Assembly (NCBI RefSeq): GCF_905171775.1
Contig: NC_053492.1
Location: 276,788,938 to 276,852,937, forward strand
Reading direction: 5' to 3'
Source of the DNA: Rana temporaria
Lineage: Eukaryota; Chordata; Amphibia; Anura; Ranidae
DNA: 64,000 nucleotides
The translations under genes and the position numbers were made by a program. The number at the start of each line of letters is the position of its first letter. The stretch's first letter is position 1. The notes under the pieces are model-generated. The model ran no database searches, had not been told where the DNA came from, and saw only the letters and a list, made by a program, of their open reading frames with translations. Positions 32,841 to 44,697 of the stretch are shown here, piece by piece.

Positions 32841-33307
32841 AAAATGTTTATAACTAAGTGAGAAAGAAAAATCTAATTGGCCATACATAATGACTGAAAG
32901 ACAATACATAAAAATATGGGTTACATAAACATGTGGCAGGTGGCCAGGGGGTACTCCAAAGAGAGGGGGCAGACAAAACAGGCTTACCCACAGACACCAC
33001 AATGCCGGGCGCTTGGAGGGATATATAGACCCTGGGTTGGATCAACACAACGTTCCGAGGACGGTCACAAAGAGGCTATATGAGCCTGATAAGCGACTGA
33101 TGGATGAGAGAACATAACACAAGACCATGAGAAAATATCAAGGTGAGATCAAATGTTTTGAAATCAATCTATGAGGACCAAAAGATTGGACCACAGAGAT
33201 TACCAAGCAGACAAAGTCTCTAAAGATAATACTTACAAGAAGAGGTATATGTTAATGGAGGTAGAAAAGAGACACAAACACAGAGCCAGTGATTCTTCCT
33301 CTAAGTC
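32841..33307. other. no feature recognised
   Basis: AT-rich flank between the DIRS relic and the next hAT MITE. It holds no supported gene. Confidence 0.3.
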
Positions 33308-33315
33308 CTATATGG

Positions 33316-34138
33316 CAGTGCTCCCCAACCTTTTTATCGCCGCGGACCGGTAAACGTTTGATCATTTTTCCGTGGCCCGCTTGTTTTGGTTTATTAATTT
33401 TAATTTAATTGTATTTAAACATGCCTTCAAAATAAAATACAGCTACACCAAAAAATGAATATAAAGTGATTTATTTTATTTAACTCACCACAATGCCAAA
33501 TCAATGAGAACCCTGAGCTTGTTTCTTTGCAACAAGACGGTTGGACCGATGCTGCAGCATGGGTTGAGTATGCATGTTTGTTCTTTTGTGAGCCCCAAAC
33601 TTCTCCTTTAATGCTGAGCATGTATTATACTTTGTGACTTGACACATTACCCCCTAAGCACACAGGGAAGCCACCGTATTTCTTATTAGCAAGACCTAGC
33701 ATAACGTGACCCCAGGCCGGTTGCCTGAGCAAACCCTGTACTATAGTAGGCTGTATGATGCAAGAACCACTAGGTAGGGGACATGAAATACACACTGTGA
33801 TTCCCTTCACCCACTTCCTCTGTGCACTTACCTCACGGCAGCTTCTCTTCAGTCCCCGCGTCTCCGACCTCGAGTCCTCAGTCCTCCCGCGGCGCCTCCT
33901 CCTTGGCCTTTCGGCCAATCAGGAAGCGGGAGGACCCGCTCCCTGATTGGCCAGGAGGAGGATCAGTGTAACAATAGCGAATTTTCATTTGTTATTGTCA
34001 CACAATGGGCGGGCTCGGTAGGGCAATGGTCTGCGCCTCGGCCGCCACAGTGAAATTATTTAAAGTTCCTCGGGCGGCCCGGTACCGTTTGATCCACGGA
34101 CCGATACCGGTCCGCGGCCCAGGGGTTGGGGAACACTG
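33316..34138. mobile_element. non-autonomous hAT element (CAGTGCTCCCCAACC ends)
   Basis: Left end CAGTGCTCCCCAACC, right end GGTTGGGGAACACTG, flanked by perfect 8-bp duplications CTATATGG (33308-33315 and 34139-34146). Subterminal inverted blocks (CGCGGACCGGTAAACG against CGGTCCGCGG) extend the inverted repeat. 823 bp, no transposase. The termini are of the Charlie/Tip100 hAT style. Confidence 0.92.
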
Positions 34139-34146
34139 CTATATGG

Positions 34147-36153
34147 GATGCAGACAGAAAAAGAGAAGGAAAAGAAAGAGAAAAATCCTTCCTATTTTTA
34201 TGTTATCCTGTATTGGGTCAATTTTTCCTCGTTCGTTTACCCCTTTAGTTTTGTTGTCTCTTCCTGTCAGCTGGACATCGCGCTCTTGTCCTTTTGTTAG
34301 GAAATTATTAGACTTGTTTATGAGGGCTGCACACAACTCATTCAAATCTTCAGCTTTGTCTACAGGTGTTTAAACAATTTTTGAAACTACTGCAGATTTG
34401 CCTTTGAGTGCCCTACTTTTTAAATCTCTTGCCTTGCTTTGTGTCTTCCAAACACTAAGTCGCCAAAATAAAATGCTCTTTTAGCAAGTCTTTCTACATC
34501 TGCCATTTTTCTCTTTTCAATTTCAGTATATAGTGCATGCAGGAAGTTAAAACGAAACACAGCAACTGCCCATATCTCTCCGTTCCTAAACCCAAAACAT
34601 TTAAGACTAAAATCTGAGGAAACATGTTAAGGCTCTATTCAAAGAAGCATCATACCTAGCAAGCTCCTTTGCAACAGACATCCAGTTACTGTCTCTGGTT
34701 TAGGTAGGCAGGGTGCAGCCCTCCTCCTGGACACAGGAAACCTCTGTAGCCTTGCTTTTCCTAAACGGAGAATTCAGCATTTTCCTTAGCACAAGCAACA
34801 GAAAACAGAGAACAGGTTTGCTTCAGTTGGGCTTCAGCGTAAATCCAGGCTGCAAGCCCCCAATTGTTTTGCTTAGTATCTTTTAAGGTTACTTTGTGGT
34901 ATAAGCCAAGGAAGCAATTCAAACTCCGTGGTGTATTAATGCAGTTACTAATCAGAAAAACTGCACATACAACTGCAGGATACCGAATTCATACCATACA
35001 AAATATTTCAAAATATGCCTACAACATGCACACACTAACTATCCTTTCTAGCAAAAAAGCATGTACAATTTATGTGATTGGCATAAGTATACTAATTGGC
35101 TTAACTAATCAATCATATTTAACATGGGTTTCCTATTGAAGGCATCTTTACATGGCTTGCCCAGAGTCCAGCACAAAACATCCGTTTCCTAAAAAGTCTA
35201 AAAAAAAAAAAAACGGCCTTGTCCTCTGTCTCCAGAACAAGTGTCTTTTGTCTGAGCACATAGCCTGTTCAAAGTCCAATTTCCCTCTCCCTATTCCCTG
35301 CTACATTATATCCTGTAGGAGCTTTATAAAACGACCCAACAGGTTCATTAGCATATCCATAGGCATGGCATGCTTCTAAAACACATGGTCTTAAAATATA
35401 ATAATTTACATATGTCTATTCTGTAAAACAGCGGTAGCAACACAGTTTTGCTGCTGACAACTCCAAGGTTGCAGCCCTCAGACCCAAGCAGGCAGTTACC
35501 AGAGACACTGTACACAGCACAGTCTATTGCAGCCCTGGAGTAATACTTAAATGTCTCTTGTAGTGCTTGTAATCAGGTCACAGAGTGGAAGCTTGGAGAG
35601 TACAGGAAACACACCAGTATAGTAATGAAAATGGCACAGGTTGATTTAAAGGCTTACAAATTTTACAGCCCTAAATTGTAGCAATATTGTACCAAATGGT
35701 AGTAAAAGGGAATAGTGGGGATGCTGTTTTATAATCTGTTTAAGGTTAAACCGCTTCTTCTCCAATCTCGTTGTTTGGTCCCGTGTCCTCTTACACTCCT
35801 TGAGACTGAATAGTTGTTTTTTTACATATTTAGTGCACTTTTAGAAAACATGACAACATTTGCAACCTAAGAAGTCTATGGGAAAGTGGCTAAAAACATG
35901 GGTAAGACACATGAAAATCAAGAATACACCAATGCTGTGGCCAAAGCTAGAGCTCCAGTGTGAACTTGGCCTAAACCTGCAGATCCGTTGTATTTTTACA
36001 TACGTTCCGGAAGTGTATTTGCTTTATAATTGTGTATCCTTACAATGTGCAGTATGCATTTTTGAAAACAATATCTTGCGCACATTTTTTTTTATCATAA
36101 AAATCAATCAATAAAATAAAGTATAGACACGCAACCTTTTTTTGTTTCCAATT
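34147..36153. other. unique AT-rich sequence, no gene recognised
   Basis: I found no transposon termini or exon with coherent splice signals. An A-run lies near 35201-35212. Confidence 0.4.
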
Positions 36154-36157
36154 TTAA

Positions 36158-36640
36158 AGGAGTTGTAAAGTCAGAAGTTTTTTTTATCTTAATGCATTGT
36201 ATGCATTAACATAAAAGGTTTTCTGTGTGTAGCAGCCTCCCCAGCACCCCATAATACTTACCTGAGCCCCATGTCTGTCCAGCGATGTCCACAAGTCCCT
36301 CAGCCATCCAAGACTCTCCCTCCTGATTGGCTGAGACACAGCAGCAGCGCCATTGGCTCCCACAGCTGTAAAGCAAAGTCAGTTAGCCAATCGGGAGAGA
36401 GAGGGGTGGGACTGAATGGCAGCTCTGTGTCTGAATGGACACACAGAGCTGCATCTCGGCTTGGGTGCCCCCATAGCAAGCTGCTTGCTGTGGTGGCACT
36501 CGAGAGGAAGGAGGGGCCAGGAGCAGTGAAGAGGGAGCCCAGAAGAGGCTGCGCTGTGCAAAACCGCTGTACAGGGCAGGTAAGTATACCATGTTTGTTA
36601 TTTTTTTTTATTTTTTTAAACAAGACTTTACAATCACAAT
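36158..36640. mobile_element. TTAA-type MITE with GTTGTAAAGTC ends
   Basis: TTAA at 36154-36157 is followed by AGGAGTTGTAAAGTC; near the right end GACTTTACAATCAC is the inverted match. The right TTAA is not clear, so the end is approximate. It contains a near-perfect hairpin (CAGCTCTGTGT ... ACACACAGAGCTG, about 36420-36452). Its GGCTGCGCTGTGCAAAACC block is shared with 23.9-24.3 kb. Confidence 0.6.
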
Positions 36641-37845
36641 TTTGTATGATAATGTGAAGTTTAACATCATTTACAATTTAAAACTCAGAAAATTGTTTTA
36701 ATTTATTTTATCTTGTTCTTAAAGTAGTTCAGGAGAGGATTCTTGCAATATTTTTTTTGTGATTTCAAATGATACGCTAAAAGAATAATCTGCTACATTA
36801 GTACTGTTCTAGGTAGATCTACATTTTTTTTTGTTTACATACATGTTTCCCAAAGGTATAATGTTGAGAGCCATCTCTGTTCCTGGTAACAAATCCGATA
36901 TAAAAATGCATTCATTTTGATTTATTAGAACAAGAAGTTTTCTAGATGTATCAACTTGTTCTGAAAGTTTAATATTTCATAATGTTTTCAGATTTGGTTT
37001 TAAGTGTGGGTGTGATTTTTATCTATTATATTTCAAAATATTTTTTAAAAGATCTATTGTGTTTTAAATTGAAGGATCTTCTCCCAGTTCTGCAAACCAA
37101 CCCCTCTGCTCTTCCCTATGTATCAACTGAAAGTGCAGTGTTTCCTCCAGTGTTTGCAGTGTTTCCTCCATATCTGTACATGTGAGATAAACACTTTAGC
37201 TAGTGTTCTTCTATAACTAGGTCAAGATTTTTTTTATGTTATTTTAAGTTCTTTCCCTATCCACATTTGTTTGCAGAGTACTTGCCATGCTCTTACCAAC
37301 ATTTTGCTGCCATTTGCAGCCCTCTAGCCCTTTCCATTATTTTTTTTAGAGACATTTTGGTACTGAAAAGTTTGGGTACCCATGGATTTCAATGGGGTTC
37401 GGGTTCGGGTTCGGGTCCCGAACCCGGACTTTTTTCCGAAGTTCGGCCGAACCCATCGAACCCGAACGTCCAGGTGTCTGCTCAACTCTAGTTGTAACTC
37501 AAACCAGATGTGTCTGATAAATGAGTTAATGAGATTGGAATAGAGGATAGAAAAAAAGAGGGACAAGGTGTCTCAACATTTAATGGTGGTGTTGACTAGC
37601 GGTGGCCAGTCAAAGCATTTGGCTTTGGGCAGTAAGTGAGGTCCAAGGATCTTAAGAGTTCCATTTTCAGTTTGTTGTCATTGAAGGTTCAATGTTGGAG
37701 GTCTTAGGTTTTTGGAAGAGGGAAGATAATTGTTGTGTTGGTCATTTTAATAGAATTCATAGATCCATGGAAAATGAGAATACCACAAAGGATGCATTTT
37801 AGCCCCTTTCAATTAATGGTGGGAAAAATGTTGCTGAAAGCATAA
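36641..37845. other. AT-rich sequence with a short hAT-like terminal fragment at 37348-37491
   Basis: No gene. The fragment at 37348-37491 has three GGGTTC units, a CCCGAACCCGG palindrome and ends GCTCAACTCTAG, resembling the Cys-free, GTTCG-rich termini of the local hAT families. No partner end or TSD was found. Confidence 0.4.
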
Positions 37846-38007
37846 GGGATGATTTACTAAATGCAAATTCACTTTGCTTGCAAATGATTTAAAGATGAAA
37901 GTCATCAGAGCTTCACCTCAATCATTATACTAAGGGAAAATTCCATTTCAAAGTGAAAGTTCCATTGCAATGTGAACAGCCTATTGTCTTTTTAGTGAAT
38001 AAACCTT
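37846..38007. mobile_element. palindromic MITE, second copy (GATTTACTAAATGCAAATTCAC)
   Basis: It starts GGGATGATTTACTAAATGC and ends TTTTTAGTGAATAAACC, matching the family at 7496 and 49859. It is shorter and more decayed than those. Confidence 0.55.
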
Positions 38008-40599
38008 GGTCTTAAATTAAGTTGAAGCATGTAGTTTTAAGCTCTGTGACATAGCGGTCTGACCAACATTTAGGAGCAAAACTAATCTGAGGACAAGCAA
38101 GAGTTTGGGAAGCAAAAATCTAGTAATCCTGGCTCTATGCATTTTATAATGGCGTGAAACACATGACATTTTTTATCTTGGGGGTATAAAGTGTGCCTAT
38201 AAGTCTGGATTAATCACATTTTAGTTTAAGCTTCCATATATTGGAGACAGAATTGTGTAACTTGCCAAAAGAAGAGCTGAGATACAGATCTAGAGTAAGA
38301 TTTATGTTTCTGCCAAGCATAATGTAGTCTGAGTAATTTTCTAAGTCTTGCAAATATTTAGCCATATGGGTGTTTGAAATGTGTTAGGTAAGTATATGTT
38401 TGCTACTCTAATAGCCTTATTGAAAAGTATAGTCCAAAGAATACCAGAAAGGTAAACTTTTGAAGATAGGACTAATGCTTTACAATGATTTAAAGACTCC
38501 ATTTGACTTTTCTAGGGAGTTTGAACTATGTTATCCTATTTTATTTTATGTATAGTAGTGTGTGGTGGATGGTCATGGCCAAAATGAGTTTCTTGGAAAA
38601 GTGAGGTCTATCCTCCTTTATGGCAGTGCTAAGGCAGTTATGATTTAATATTTGGATACTTTAGTGCGCAAACCAATAAAGACATTATTAGGGAATGGAG
38701 AAGAGTCAAAATATCCTTTGCAAGATGTTGGCCAATCCAAATGGATTGGATGTGCCTAAAAACCACAAGAGGTAACTAGTGCTGGGAGACCTCTACTAGT
38801 TATTTATTTTTTATAATTGCCAAACTAGTGGTGCTGGAAAACGCGTAGAAAAATGAATGAAAGATCTAGCACCGGATGAGGTTATAGGGATCGTGACCCT
38901 AGGAAGCCATAGTGAAACAACCAAAAGGAGTGTATATAAGGTGCAGAGAATTTGAGGGTATAGAGAAGTTCAGTATCACCATATAAATCACTGCCTGCAG
39001 GTGGTTAAAAAAATACTATACATATTGAGCATATAGGAGCCCCCAAAGCACAGGTTTTTCTATAGCCAAGACGAATATTAGGTAGGTTCATTAACATAGG
39101 TAACCATCAATATGCACATAGTAAAGGTCGAGTTATTATAAGTGTATCTTTAACCCATAAGGGATGGCCATATATAAGTAGAGTGCAACTTGTTGGACAA
39201 AGGTTTGCTACATTGGGGAGGAATTTACCATATATGGAATGACCAGCAGAATTAATAATGAATTATGTTAATCACTAGCCCACAAATGTAGGCTATGTTC
39301 TACCACTGTAGAGATTAGAAATTGTTTGAAATAGGAAGGTTTTGAAGGGCCATCATTACCTCCTATTAACAAACGGGTATCTACAACTACAGTATAAATG
39401 TGAGAACACATGTAGATATAAATGTAAGAAAAAATTTTTTCCTCAGGAGAAGACTTAAAGCAGTCATGAGTAAGCCCATGGAGAAGGGCCACAAAGTTGG
39501 TCGAGTATGAGTTTAGATATCATGAGTTTTTATATCAGAAGTTCAAAAATAGACCTTGAATGAAAGCAATAAAATATGTATTAACATAGATACTGTTGAA
39601 ATGAGGGAAGTATGTATGAGTACAGCATCTTATAAGACAATATTAATCACTTGGGGTGGTGAACTGAACAGTCAATGAAGATTCTGGATGGACCAGGTCA
39701 GACAAATTAAAATTGCGCTAGTGGAATAAAAACAGGAATAATTGGTAGCCCCAACAAGCGTGACATCGAAAAAGGGTTATTATGTTAGGGTTTAAAGGAA
39801 ATGGCAATCTAATCCCACATACCAGAAGAAACTCATGTATGTGGTTTCAGGCAAGAAAGCATTCATACTGTTTTCTCAGTTTGACGGTGGGGATTCAAAT
39901 CTCTGGATGTCCAAGGGGGGGGGGGACAAATAATATGGCATATTTTTGTAAGTAGGGTCTTGTTAAAGAGTTGGAATTCAGAGTACATGAAGGTGATCTA
40001 ATTCACTTGTGTGTAAGGTTGTGGGAGATCATGGTGGTCCTGTGGTCCTCAGAAACATACGCACGCATGGCAGTAGTAAACAGTTAAGTCGCCTGTAAGC
40101 TGTGGTAAGGAATAACAGAAAACGCAAAGTGGGATGTGTAATAAAAAATGGGGTCTGTACTCTATGGGTAAATGCTTTTTGTCTGCAGGGAGTGTATAGT
40201 AGCCAATGTAAGAACAACCAGGTAAGGTTAAAGCGTAACTCCAACTTTGAGAAAAAAAATCCCCCCTGCGTGATCAATGTACATTACATAGATTTTCTCA
40301 AACTTTTAGATTTCTGCTCTGAAGAAATAGTTTTCTTTTGGAATCTGATTTTGAATGGGGGCATTGCATTAATTTTAATAAGACAATGCACTTTGGTGTT
40401 CTGATGAGAAAACATTCATTGTCTGTATCCTATTGGAAGTAGTTAACCCTTACGGAATATCTCTCCAAATTATATTCCTACAGCCGAAGATGCTGAAAAT
40501 TGTATATGGTATCCTAACTGCAGACTTCTGGGAAAATTAGTGAGCCTAACACACAAACAGGATATTACAGCTCTGAGGGCATTCTGTAAAACAAACAAG
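38008..40599. other. unique sequence, no gene; possible TTAA MITE end near 40228
   Basis: No exon or transposon is supported. TTAAAGCGTAACTCCAACTTTGAG at 40228 looks like a left end of a TTAA-type MITE, but I could not find its right end. A G-run lies at about 39916-39927. Confidence 0.4.
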
Positions 40600-41485
40600 G
40601 GGAGGAGCAGATCTGGTGCTTATATTCCGGTTCCGGTCTGGCACAGCGGCACTGATGGACTCCTGAACCGGCGTTCTAAATGACATGCAAGCACAGAACC
40701 ACTATGGATTCTGTGGCAAGTGGGACAGGCACCAACAAGGCCCAGGTAATATAGTATGGAGGGGTATGCCCTGAATTCTGTGGTGCCTCTCCTCTTTCTT
40801 TCATTTTTTTTCTCCCTGGTGGCTGGGGCCTGTCTGGGCACATGGAGTTGGCTGTTGTACTACCTGTGCACCTGTGGTGAGACTGGTAGGAGGCAGGTTT
40901 GACTCGCTGAGATGCTTTTGTGTTTTTTGTCATTTTTTGGCAGGCTAAGTTCTGATCCAATGAGCAAAAAGAAATGTCCCTCAGGTAAAACAGTTACCTG
41001 AGGTTGGAAGAAGACTGTGTCAAACTTGCATTAGTTAAGGAAGAAGCGTCTTCTGCATGCAGCGTTTATTTGCCTCAGTTAACAAAGAGCTAGATGTTAC
41101 CATGCAATCTTTTTGCACTTCTCTTGCACCATCCCGGAGTCAGCCCCCTACCTCAGGATCCTCTCAGGGTTTACAATTAATCCCAACAGGGGAGGCTGAA
41201 GCTGGTGGTCCTACCCAAGAGGAGCATTTCCCCTCTCACTCCAAGTAAGAGGAGGAATAGGAGGAGGAAGGGGCAGAAGATGCACCTTTGATACAAACTG
41301 TCCTTACAACAAGTTGACAGTCTGTTAAAAGCAGTTTATGCAACCTTGGTTTTAGATGAAGAGAAGTAATATCGCTACATGACCGAATGTACGCAGGGCT
41401 TGGTGAAACGAAATGTCGGACTTTCCCCGTGCATTCAGTGATCTCTGAAGCCATCAAAAAAATGGGTGTATCCAGAGAAACTTTT
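40600..41485 (+). pseudogene. 5' part of the older (outer) DIRS-type element, with gag relic
   Basis: A possible first exon ends ...GGCCCAG before GTAATATAG (about 40743) and a T-rich tract ending GGCAG (about 40942) may be its acceptor, mirroring the gag intron of the inner copy. Further on, at about 41335-41485, DEEK and MYAGLGETKCRTFPVHSVISEAIKKMG match the inner gag (KHIVFPVHKVVSDAIKKEW). The frame is interrupted at 41485 by the inner DIRS and resumes at 47524. The left terminal repeat is not visible, so this end is truncated or too decayed to see. Confidence 0.65.
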
Positions 41486-41598
41486 CTCAACTCGCCTTTC
41501 AGGACAACCTTGGAGAGAGCGCAGCTCCGCCTCTTAATTAGGAAACACATGCTGATCTTTAAAACCCTCCTCTTCCATCATGGCCTCAGTTATTGTGT
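41486..41598 (+). repeat. left inverted terminal repeat of the inner DIRS
   Basis: Starts CTCAACTCGCCTTTCAGGAC and runs to about TTATTGTG. Its reverse complement is found almost unchanged at 47382-47495, and its outermost ~30 bp again at 47203-47236. Confidence 0.9.
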
Positions 41599-42099
41599 TT
41601 CCTCTGCCATGGTGGAAGCGCATGCTGTGAACCTAGGGGAGCTGCACTCTCTCCAAGGCTGGAGGGGGAAAGCTTACCTTTTTTTGTCTTGAAAATTTCT
41701 GCTGCTTGGCATGCAGTGGCCATCCCAGTCTCCCCTAAACGAACGGGGGGTGTTCTGGAGTCCTCGGCCTCTCCATGCTCAGTGGCAGCAAAGGCTCTAC
41801 AGGAGGTCAACGTTGGGTGCCTGGAGTCCACAGATTTTTGGCTCAGGTGGCCAGGCGGTATGTTCTGCAGCTGCAGTTTCTCGTCCGCATTACGGTTCTG
41901 GGTCCTGGCAGGCAGGTGACATCACGCACAGCAGCGCGGTCTCCTGTAGGGGTGTGGTGGTGCTTGGTTCACACTGCCTGGAATGCAGAGGTCAGGGGCC
42001 GGGCCTACTGAGCGGCATCTTCCGAGTCCGGCCATCGCTGATGACGCAGGACCCGGGATATTTGAAACCGGATGGTCCCCGCTGCGCCTTCTGTTAAGG

Positions 42100-43830
42100 A
42101 TGGAGGAAGGGTCGGCAGTAATGGCGGATGCAGGCGCCCTAGACACCGCTCAAGTCCAGGTAAGAGAGATACAGTGGTGCCTTGATTCTTACTTTATGGA
42201 CTTTGGTTTATTGTTTGTCCTCCTTAAGGAGCCTGTATCTGGACGGTCTGAGGTAACTTCGTTTTTTCAAATGTTGGTGGTGAGGTTTGTTTCTATATAT
42301 GGTCTCTCTTTTCTCTTTCTCAGCTGTGGAGGTTTTTTCTTTTAATAAAAACTGAATAGTAAAATCTTTAAGTGAAATATCCTCTGTTTTTTCTGTGTGT
42401 TTCTTTAGGAAAAACCTAAAGCTAAAAAAACACCACCCCAAAGAAAGCGTCCTTCCTGCAAGAATCCTCTTAGGGATACATGGCAGAAGGCAATGTGTAA
42501 AACCTGTATTAGGGTATTGTTGGAAGAGGAGACATCCCAGCAGTATAAAGACCTGTTTTCTTCTGTACAAGAGCTCACAAACCTTGTTGGTTCAGAAACC
42601 GAAAGTACAAACTAAACCTCACCACCTAGCCCAAAAGCCTCCACCTCTAAGCCAGAGGTTATGGATTCTGGGGATGAGGGGACAAGTACTCTTTTCTCTG
42701 TCAGAGATTCAGATGAGGAAGAAGATAGCAGGAGTTCCAGATACAAAGTCTCTTTAGATGAAGTGGACGACCTGCTTAATGCAATTTATACTACTCAGGA
42801 GGAAAAAGTACAATTATCCCTCCATGATAAAATGTACCAGGGGCTGGATGAGTCCAAACATAGTGTTCCCAGTCCACAAAGTGGTATCGGATGCTATCAA
42901 AAAAGAGTGGAAGGACCCTGAGAGGGGCACTTTCTTTTCTAAAAGCCTGAAGAAAATGTTCCCCTTTGAAGATGAGGAGTCAGAGGTTTGGAACAAAAAT
43001 CCACGAGTAGATGTGGCTTTCTCTCAGGTTTCAAGACGCTCGGACCTCGCTTTTGAGGACATGGGGGTTCTGAAGGACGCCATGGATAAAAGGGCAGACT
43101 CCCTCCTGAAAAAAGCGTGGGATTCTGCTTCACTCAGTCTTAAAACCCGCTATGACTTTCACAGTGGTGGCAAGGAACCTGGAGTGTTGGGTAGAAAAAC
43201 TGATGAGCCATGTAGAAGCAGGCACACCAAGGAATGATCTCTTGGATTCCTTTCCCCTGATTTTAAATGCAGTCAGGTACATGGCTGATGCATCAGCTGA
43301 ATCAATCAAGATGGCAGCTAGATCTTCTGCTTTGGTAAATTCAGCCAGGCGTGCAGTCTGGCTTAAAACCTGGACAGGGGACATGGCCTCTAAAATTAAA
43401 CTCTGCGGTTTACCCTTTGCAGGGGATTTACTTTTTGGGCCAGATCTAGAAAAAGTTTTGGACAGAACAGCCGACAAAAAGGCTTTCCCTGCCAAAAAGA
43501 AACAACCTGTTAGGAAGAATTTTCGTTCTTTTCAACAAACCTACAAAAATAGTGAGGAGAACAAAAAACGCTGGGTTCCTCAAAGAGGTAGGGGAAGAGG
43601 AGGAATTATTTTCAGATCCCCCCCCAAGATCAAACCCCAAAAGATAAGTGACAATCTGACTCCTGTGGGGGGAAGATTGTCCGCTTTCTTTTCTCAATGG
43701 AACCAATTGGCCAAAAGTTCCTTTGTAAAAAACATTATTGCACAAGGGTACAATCTGGAGTTCTCAGAATGCCCCTCTTGCAGGTTTTATGTGACAGCCC
43801 TACCAAGGGATTTAGGAAAAAGCTTCCACA
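42100..43830 (+). pseudogene. inner DIRS gag-like ORF with a spliceosomal intron, disrupted
   Basis: ATG at 42100 opens exactly 20 codons ending GTCCAG, followed by donor GTAAGA (42160). A T-rich tract and TTTAG acceptor (42407-42408) lead to a second exon in the same frame (EKPKAKKTPPQRKR..., with C-x2-C in MCKTCIR) that stops at TAA 42613-42615. The frame continues after the stop as an acidic region (RDSDEEEDS), shifts near 42850 and 43150, then gives a long stretch (about 43152-43800) with VARNLECWVEKLMSHVEAG, MADASAESIKMAARSSALVNSARRAVW and a basic RGRGRGG motif. The same blocks occur in the 31 kb and 47.6 kb copies. Gag-like proteins of DIRS elements probably bind the RNA. Introns are known from some DIRS-like elements. 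Confidence 0.75.
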
Positions 43831-44062
43831 AGGATGAGCCTGTTAAAGGATCTGATCCAACAGGAAGTTATTGTCCAGGTCCCAAAACATCAGGAGGGAA
43901 GAGGGTTTTACTCCCACATATTTTTAGTAAAAAAGCCCTCAGGCAAATTTGGCCTTATCCTGAATCTGAAGATCCTGAACAAGTCAATAAGGTACAAGCA
44001 CTTTCGTATGGACACTATCCATTCCATTACGAAGTTATTAACACCGGAGTACTTCATGGCTT

Positions 44063-44697
44063 AATAAAATAAACAGATAAATAAATAACTTTAAAACAGA
44101 AGTCCAAAGTTCAATAAATAGCTGTAGCAGCGCTGCTTTCAGACCAACGTCTGAAACACTTCTATATGTCCAAATCCATATAGGGAATCAGATGACAGTG
44201 CAAGTGGATGAATAAAGCGAAAGATCCTTAATTAGTGCTCCTTTCACCAGAGGGGGCGTTCACCACATGGGGGGAATATGACTCCCCTTATGGGGATGCA
44301 CTCACCACAAATATGGGAATATAAAGCCTTGGATAAATATCTCTGTATGTCTCCTGGATACTGCACTCTCCACCAGCCAATGTGTATTATGTCCAATCAA
44401 ACCGTCGTCACATATAATGAAAGGAACTCGTATAGTGTGATATTGCTTTTAAAACACAGGTTTATTGAGCCCCCAAACACATCCCCCAATACAATATGCG
44501 TACCATAATGTTAAAAGTGACAAGTAAATAAGTATAGTGCCAGTACTGTGCCTGTATCCCTCCTGGACGAACAGTGCAGCTGTTGTAAAAAGCCTCCTCT
44601 CCTGTTCCTGGTCCCAGGGGCCGTACAGTCTGTTTGGTCACTGGATTAGCGTCATGCCCTGACGCGTTTCGTCATTGGATGACTGCTTCAGAGGGCG
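44063..44697 (-). mobile_element. Penelope-like terminal-repeat insertion in the inner DIRS RT
   Basis: Flanked by a 9-bp duplication TCATGGCTT (44054-44062 and 44698-44706). Removing the insert makes the RT frame continuous (EYFMA-SLDLRDAYL). On the minus strand it starts with a hammerhead-like motif and ends in an A/T-rich tail with AATAAA-like signals. There is no coding region. The layout resembles the terminal repeat of Penelope-like elements, as in 13.9-19.2 kb, but the sequence family differs. Confidence 0.7.
44656..44696 (-). ncRNA. hammerhead-ribozyme-like motif in the DIRS insertion
   Basis: The 41 minus-strand nucleotides divide as GCCCT / CTGAAGCA / GTCAT / CCA / ATGAC / GAA / ACGCGT / C / AGGGC. 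GCCCT pairs with AGGGC and GTCAT with ATGAC; ACGCGT is self-complementary and followed by C. The layout and total length equal those of the motif at 14117-14157, while every stem sequence differs. The core box is CUGAAGCA rather than CUGANGA, so cleavage may be weak or lost. Confidence 0.6.

Noticed and set aside
37390..37425. GGGTTC runs resembling telomeric or satellite repeat
   Set aside because: Only three units followed by its inverse; part of a hAT-like terminus rich in GTTCG.
42814..43495. Minus-strand frames over the DIRS gag
   Set aside because: Shadows of the plus-strand gag, which shows homologous blocks in three copies.
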